A stretch of 64,000 nt of DNA from positions 17,316,501 to 17,380,500 of the forward strand of contig CM061097.1 of NCBI GenBank assembly GCA_030770545.1, written 5' to 3'. The DNA is from Macropodus opercularis (Eukaryota > Chordata > Actinopteri > Anabantiformes > Osphronemidae). The notes beneath the pieces were generated by a model that saw only the letters and a list, made by a program, of their open reading frames with translations, had not been told where the DNA came from and ran no database searches. Shown here one piece after another: positions 57,701 to 64,000 of the stretch. Within the stretch, counting starts at the first letter, position 1, and every line of letters starts with the position of its first letter. The position numbers and the translations under genes are program-made.

Positions 57701-60700
57701 TTTTGGCACTGTTTCCAGCCTCAGTGATGCTTAAGCTGCTGCATCTTAATGGAAGCAATGCTGATGAAGTTTTTGTGCTAGATATAATACAAATACATCC
57801 CTGAAGCAGGCAAATACCTTTAAAATGCATTTAAATTGCTCTGATCAAAGTAGTGTTCTTTTGATCTGAAATGCACAGAAACAGGCGATTCTAAGCGTTT
57901 TGGCACTGTTTCCAGTCCCAGTGATGCTTTAAGCTGAAGTTTTTGTGCTAGATATGATCCAAAAACATCCCTAAAGCAGGCAAACACCTTTAAAATGCAT
58001 TAAAATCTTTTTGCTTAAATTAGTCTTCTTTTGGTCTGAAATGCACAGAACAGACGATTCTACGCGTTTTGGCACTGTTTCCAGCCTCAGAGATGCTTTA
58101 GGCTGCTGTATCTTAATGCAAGCAATTCTAAGGAAGTTTTTGTGCTAGATATGATCCAAATACATCCCTGAAACAGGCAAACACCTTTAAAATGCATTTA
58201 AGTTACTCTGATCAAAGTAGTGTTCTTTTGGTCTGAAATGCACAGAACAGGTGATTCTACGCGTTTTGGCACTGTAACCAGCCTCAGAGATGCTTTAGGC
58301 TGCTGTATCTTAATGCAAGCAATTCTAAGGAAGTTTTTGTGCTAGATATGATCCAAATACATCCCTGAAACAGGCAAACACCTTTAAAATGCATATAAGT
58401 TACTCTGATCAAAGTAGTGTTCTTTTGGTCTGAAATGCACAGAACAGGTGATTCTACGCGTTTTGGCACTGTAACCAGCCTCAGAGATGCTTTAGGCTGC
58501 TGTATCTTAATGCAAGCAATTCTAAGGAAGTTTTTGTGCTAGATATGATCCAAATACATCCCTGAAGCAGGCAAACACCTTTAAAATGCATTTAAGTTAC
58601 TCTGATCAAAGTAGTGTTCTTTTGGTCTGAAATGTACAGAACAGGTGATTCTACGCGTTTTGGCACTGTAACCAGCCTCAGAGATGCTTTAGGCTGCTGT
58701 ATCTTAATGCAAGCAATTCTAAGGAAGTTTTTGTGCTAGATATGATCCAAATACACCCCTGAAGCAGGCAAACACCTTTTAAATGCATTTAAGTTACTCT
58801 GATCAAAGTAGTGTTCTTTTGGTCTGAAATGCACAGAACAGGCGATTCTAAGCGTTTTGGCACTGTTTCCAGCATCAGTGATGCTCTAAGCTGCTGCATC
58901 TTATTGCAAGCAATTCTAATGAAGTTTTTATGCTAGATATGATCCAAATACACCCCTGAAGCAGGCAAACACCTTTAAAATGCATTTAAGTTACTCTGAT
59001 CAAAGTAGGTATCTTTTGGTCTGAAATGCACAGAACAGGTGAATCTACGCGTTTTGGCACTGTTTCCAGCCTCAGTGATGCTCTAAGCTGCTGCATCTTA
59101 ATACAAGCAATGCTGATGAAGTTTTTATGCTAGACATGTTCCAAATACATCCCTGAAGCAGGCAAACACCTTTTAAATGCATTTAAGTTACTCTGATCAA
59201 AGTAGTGTTCTTTTGGTCTGAAATGCACAGAACAGGCGATTCTAAGCGTTTTGGCACTGTTTCCAGCCTTAGTGTTGCATTAGGCTGCTGTATCTTAATG
59301 CAAGCAATTCCAATTAAGTTTTTGAGCTAGATATGATCCAAATACATTCCTGAAGCAGGCAATCACCTTTTAAATGCATTTAAGTTACTCTGATCAAAGT
59401 AGTGTTCTTTTGGTCTGAAATGCACAGAACAGGCGATTCTAAGCGTTTTGGCACTGTTTCCAGCGTCAGTGATGCTCTAAGCTGCTGCATCTTAATGCAA
59501 GCAATTCTAAGGAAGTTTTTGTGCTAGATATGATCCAAATACATCCCTGAAGCAGGCAAACACCTTTAAAATGCATTTAAGTTACTCTGATCAAAGTAGT
59601 GTTATTGTGGTCTGAAATGCACAGAAAAGGTGATTCTAAGCGTTTTGGCAATGTTTCCAGCCTCAGTGATGCATGAAGCTGCTGCATCTTAATGCAAGCA
59701 ATGCTGATGACGTTTTTATGCTAGACATTACCTAAATATATCCTTGAAGCAGGAAAACACCTTTAAAATGCATTAAAATTACTCTGATCAAAGTAGTGTT
59801 CATTTGATCTGAAATGCACAGAAACAGGAAACCGTTTTGGCACTGTTTCCAGCCTCAGTGATGCTTAAGCTGCTGCATCTTAATGGAAGCAATGCTGATG
59901 AAGTTTTTGTGCTAGATATAATACAAATACATCCCTGAAGCAGGCAAATACCTTTAAAATGCATTTAAATTGCTCTGATCAAAGTAGTGTTCTTTTGATC
60001 TGAAATGCACAGAAACAGGCGATTCTAAGCGTTTTGGCACTGTTTCCAGTCCCAGTGATGCTTTAAGCTTAAGTTTTTGTGCTAGATATGATCCAAAAAC
60101 ATCCCTAAAGCAGGCAAACACCTTTAAAATGCATTAAAATCTTTTTGCTTAAATTAGTCTTCTTTTGGTCTGAAATGCACAGAACAGACGATTCTACGCG
60201 TTTTGGCACTGTTTCCAGCCTCAGAGATGCTTTAGGCTGCTGTATCTTAATGCAAGCAATTCTAAGGAAGTTTTTGTGCTAGATATGATCCAAATACATC
60301 CCTGAAACAGGCAAACACCTTTAAAATGCATTTAAGTTACTCTGATCAAAGTAGTGTTCTTTTGGTCTGAAATGCACAGAACAGGTGATTCTACGCGTTT
60401 TGGCACTGTAACCAGCCTCAGAGATGCTTTAGGCTGCTGTATCTTAATGCAAGCAATTCTAAGGAAGTTTTTGTGCTAGATATGATCCAAATACATCCCT
60501 GAAGCAGGCAAACACCTTTAAAATGCATTTAAGTTACTCTGATCAAAGTAGTGTTCTTTTGGTCTGAAATGTACAGAACAGGTGATTCTACGCGTTTTGG
60601 CACTGTAACCAGCCTCAGAGATGCTTTAGGCTGCTGTATCTTAATGCAAGCAATTCTAAGGAAGTTTTTGTGCTAGATATGATCCAAATACACCCCTGAA

Positions 60701-63700
60701 GCAGGCAAACACCTTTTAAATGCATTTAAGTTACTCTGATCAAAGTAGTGTTCTTTTGGTCTGAAATGCACAGAACAGGCGATTCTAAGCGTTTTGGCAC
60801 TGTTTCCAGCATCAGTGATGCTCTAAGCTGCTGCATCTTAATGCAAGCAATGCCAAAGAAGTTTTTGTGCTAGATATGATCCAAATACATCCCTGAAGCA
60901 GGCAAACACCTTTTAAATGCATTTAAGTTACTCTGATCAAAGTAGTGTTCTTTTGGTCTGAAATGCACAGAACAGGCGATTCTAAGCGTTTTGGCACTGT
61001 TTCCAGCGTCAGTGATGCTCTAAGCTGCTGCATCTTAATACAAGCAATGCCAAAAAAGTTTTTGTGCTAGATATGATCCAAATACACCCCTGAAGCAGGC
61101 AAACACCTTTAAAATGCATTAAAATATTTTTGCTTAAATTAGTCTTCTTTTGGTCTGAAATGCACAGAACAGACGATTCTACGCGTTTTGGCACTGTTTC
61201 CAGCCTCAGAGATGCTTTAGGCTGCTGTATCTTAATGCAAGCAATTCTAAGGAAGTTTTTGTGCTAGATATGATCCAAATACATCCCTGAAGCAGGCAAA
61301 CACCTTTAAAATGCATTTAAATCACTTTGACCAAAGTAGTGTTCTTTTGGTCTGAAATGCACAGAACAGGTGATTCTACGCGTTTTGGCACTGTAACCAG
61401 CCTCAGTGATGCATGAAGCTGCTGCATCTTAATGCAAGAAATGCCAAAGAAGTTTTTGTGTTAGATATGATCCAAATACGTCCCTGAAGCAGGCAAACAC
61501 CTTTAAAATGCATTTAAATCACTTTGACCAAAGTAGTGTTCTTTTGGTCTGAAATGCACAGAACAGGCGATTCTACGCGTTTTAACAGTGTCCAGCCTCA
61601 GTGATGCATGAAGCTGCTGCATCTTAATGCAAGCAATTCCAATTAAGTTTTTGAGCTAGATATGATCCAAATACATTCCTGAAGCAGGCAATCACCTTTT
61701 AAATGCATTTAAGTTACTCTGATCAAAGTAGTGTTCTTTTGGTCTGAAATGCACAGAACAGGCGATTCTAAGCGTTTTGGCACTGTTTCCAGCGTCAGTG
61801 ATGCTCTAAGCTGCTGCATCTTAATGCAAGCAATTCTAAGGAAGTTTTTGTGCTAGATATGATCCAAATACATCCCTGAAGCAGGCAAACACCTTTAAAA
61901 TGCATTTAAGTTACTCTGATCAAAGTAGTGTTATTGTGGTCTGAAATGCACAGAAAAGGTGATTCTAAGCGTTTTGGCAATGTTTCCAGCCTCAGTGATG
62001 CATGAAGCTGCTGCATCTTAATGCAAGCAATGCTGATGACGTTTTTATGCTAGACATTACCTAAATATATCCTTGAAGCAGGAAAACACCTTTAAAATGC
62101 ATTAAAATTACTCTGATCAAAGTAGTGTTCATTTGATCTGAAATGCACAGAAACAGGAAACCGTTTTGGCACTGTTTCCAGCCTCAGTGATGCTTAAGCT
62201 GCTGCATCTTAATGGAAGCAATGCTGATGAAGTTTTTGTGCTAGATATAATACAAATACATCCCTGAAGCAGGCAAATACCTTTAAAATGCATTTAAATT
62301 GCTCTGATCAAAGTAGTGTTCTTTTGATCTGAAATGCACAGAAACAGGCGATTCTAAGCGTTTTGGCACTGTTTCCAGTCCCAGTGATGCTTTAAGCTTA
62401 AGTTTTTGTGCTAGATATGATCCAAAAACATCCCTAAAGCAGGCAAACACCTTTAAAATGCATTAAAATCTTTTTGCTTAAATTAGTCTTCTTTTGGTCT
62501 GAAATGCACAGAACAGACGATTCTACGCGTTTTGGCACTGTTTCCAGCCTCAGAGATGCTTTAGGCTGCTGTATCTTAATGCAAGCAATTCTAAGGAAGT
62601 TTTTGTGCTAGATATGATCCAAATACATCCCTGAAACAGGCAAACACCTTTAAAATGCATTTAAGTTACTCTGATCAAAGTAGTGTTCTTTTGGTCTGAA
62701 ATGCACAGAACAGGTGATTCTACGCGTTTTGGCACTGTAACCAGCCTCAGAGATGCTTTAGGCTGCTGTATCTTAATGCAAGCAATTCTAAGGAAGTTTT
62801 TGTGCTAGATATGATCCAAATACATCCCTGAAGCAGGCAAACACCTTTAAAATGCATTTAAGTTACTCTGATCAAAGTAGTGTTCTTTTGGTCTGAAATG
62901 TACAGAACAGGTGATTCTACGCGTTTTGGCACTGTAACCAGCCTCAGAGATGCTTTAGGCTGCTGTATCTTAATGCAAGCAATTCTAAGGAAGTTTTTGT
63001 GCTAGATATGATCCAAATACACCCCTGAAGCAGGCAAACACCTTTTAAATGCATTTAAGTTACTCTGATCAAAGTAGTGTTCTTTTGGTCTGAAATGCAC
63101 AGAACAGGCGATTCTAAGCGTTTTGGCACTGTTTCCAGCATCAGTGATGCTCTAAGCTGCTGCATCTTAATGCAAGCAATGCCAAAGAAGTTTTTGTGCT
63201 AGATATGATCCAAATACATCCCTGAAGCAGGCAAACACCTTTTAAATGCATTTAAGTTACTCTGATCAAAGTAGTGTTCTTTTGGTCTGAAATGCACAGA
63301 ACAGGCGATTCTAAGCGTTTTGGCACTGTTTCCAGCGTCAGTGATGCTCTAAGCTGCTGCATCTTAATACAAGCAATGCCAAAAAAGTTTTTGTGCTAGA
63401 TATGATCCAAATACACCCCTGAAGCAGGCAAACACCTTTAAAATGCATTAAAATATTTTTGCTTAAATTAGTCTTCTTTTGGTCTGAAATGCACAGAACA
63501 GACGATTCTACGCGTTTTGGCACTGTTTCCAGCCTCAGAGATGCTTTAGGCTGCTGTATCTTAATGCAAGCAATTCTAAGGAAGTTTTTGTGCTAGATAT
63601 GATCCAAATACATCCCTGAAGCAGGCAAACACCTTTAAAATGCATTTAAATCACTTTGACCAAAGTAGTGTTCTTTTGGTCTGAAATGCACAGAACAGGT

Positions 63701-64000
63701 GATTCTACGCGTTTTGGCACTGTAACCAGCCTCAGTGATGCATGAAGCTGCTGCATCTTAATGCAAGAAATGCCAAAGAAGTTTTTGTGTTAGATATGAT
63801 CCAAATACGTCCCTGAAGCAGGCAAACACCTTTAAAATGCATTTAAATCACTTTGACCAAAGTAGTGTTCTTTTGGTCTGAAATGCACAGAACAGGCGAT
63901 TCTACGCGTTTTAACAGTGTCCAGCCTCAGTGATGCTTAAGCTGCTGCATCTTAATGGAAGCAATGCTGATGAAGTTTTTGTGCTAGATATAATACAAAT
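54764..64000 (+). repeat. 197-bp satellite array, right
   Basis: About 47 monomers, continuing beyond the window. The first monomer has the same large gap as that at 19719. Subfamily variants are TTACTCTGATCAAAG, TTTTTGCTTAAATTAG, GCAATTCTAAGGAAG, CTGTAACCAGCCTCAG and TACGCG in place of TAAGCG. Two internally deleted monomers recur with the HOR. Frames up to 61 codons on the minus strand are by-products of the repeat. Confidence 0.97.
57460..63960 (+). repeat. HOR with alternating length, 2133 and 2330 bp
   Basis: The marker AATATATCC occurs at 57601, 59734 and 62064, giving offsets of 2133 and 2330 bp, a difference of exactly one monomer. Each unit contains a monomer missing about 10 bp (ACAGGAAACCG at about 57688, 59825 and 62155) and one missing about 27 bp (CTTTAAGCT followed at once by AAGTTTTTGTG, near 57930, 60061 and 62391). 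The frame at 61009 recurs at 63338, offset 2329. Near 63930 the next unit is entered out of phase. Confidence 0.8.

Noticed and set aside
941..64000. CENP-B box in the satellite
   Set aside because: I looked for the CGTTGGAA core with flanking TTCG and CGGGA and saw none in the consensus or common variants. A centromeric role remains possible but is not supported by this motif.

Overview
The window reads as repeat-dense, gene-poor chromatin of a teleost fish. I infer a fish from an L2-clade LINE with the typical fish 3' UTR and TTGAA tail, a Tx1/L1-clade LINE, a piggyBac-like DNA transposon with GGGTCAA-rich subterminal sequence, and retroviral (ERV) debris. No intact host gene, tRNA, rRNA or other RNA gene was found. 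The species cannot be named from the sequence.

The main component is a tandem satellite with a 197-bp monomer, nearly all in one orientation: about 225 monomers, by dividing array length by 197. It forms arrays at roughly 941-3618 and 3940-11194 (left), 19721-45056 (central) and 54764-64000 (right, running off the window). Each array has its own monomer variants and higher-order repeats (HORs): 1576 bp on the left; 1380, 1520 and about 1969 bp in the centre; 2133/2330 bp on the right. The far left edge (1-620) is the margin of the array and holds decayed monomers, one of them inverted. A 320-bp non-satellite module with LTR-like signals sits at 620-940 and again at 3619-3939, as part of a 2999-bp duplication.

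Two related composite blocks, A (about 11195-19718) and B (about 45063-54761), interrupt the arrays in the same orientation. Both have the same nested plan. A minus-strand Tx1-like LINE (ORF1, endonuclease, start of RT, C-terminal Cys/His motif) is broken by a plus-strand ERV fragment (gag-like zinc knuckle, pol remnant) and by a 5'-truncated plus-strand L2 LINE. A and B share their right-hand junction with the satellite, including an aberrant partial monomer, so one original insertion was probably copied together with flanking satellite DNA. They have since diverged. B lost several segments of about 183-275 bp and gained 97 bp. A carries a duplicated LINE 3' end and a 29-bp patch copied from elsewhere in the block.

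Block B also carries a piggyBac-like element (51785-53959). Block A keeps the empty TTAA site. The element is nested further: a SINE-like repeat sits inside its left terminal inverted repeat, and a 105-bp insert with a hairpin splits its transposase. The order of events can be read as satellite, Tx1 LINE, then ERV and L2, duplication, piggyBac, and finally the insertions within piggyBac (their relative order is not known). Every coding region is broken. Nothing in the window looks like a functioning new system. Its interest lies in this datable nesting and in the mosaic structure of the satellite.
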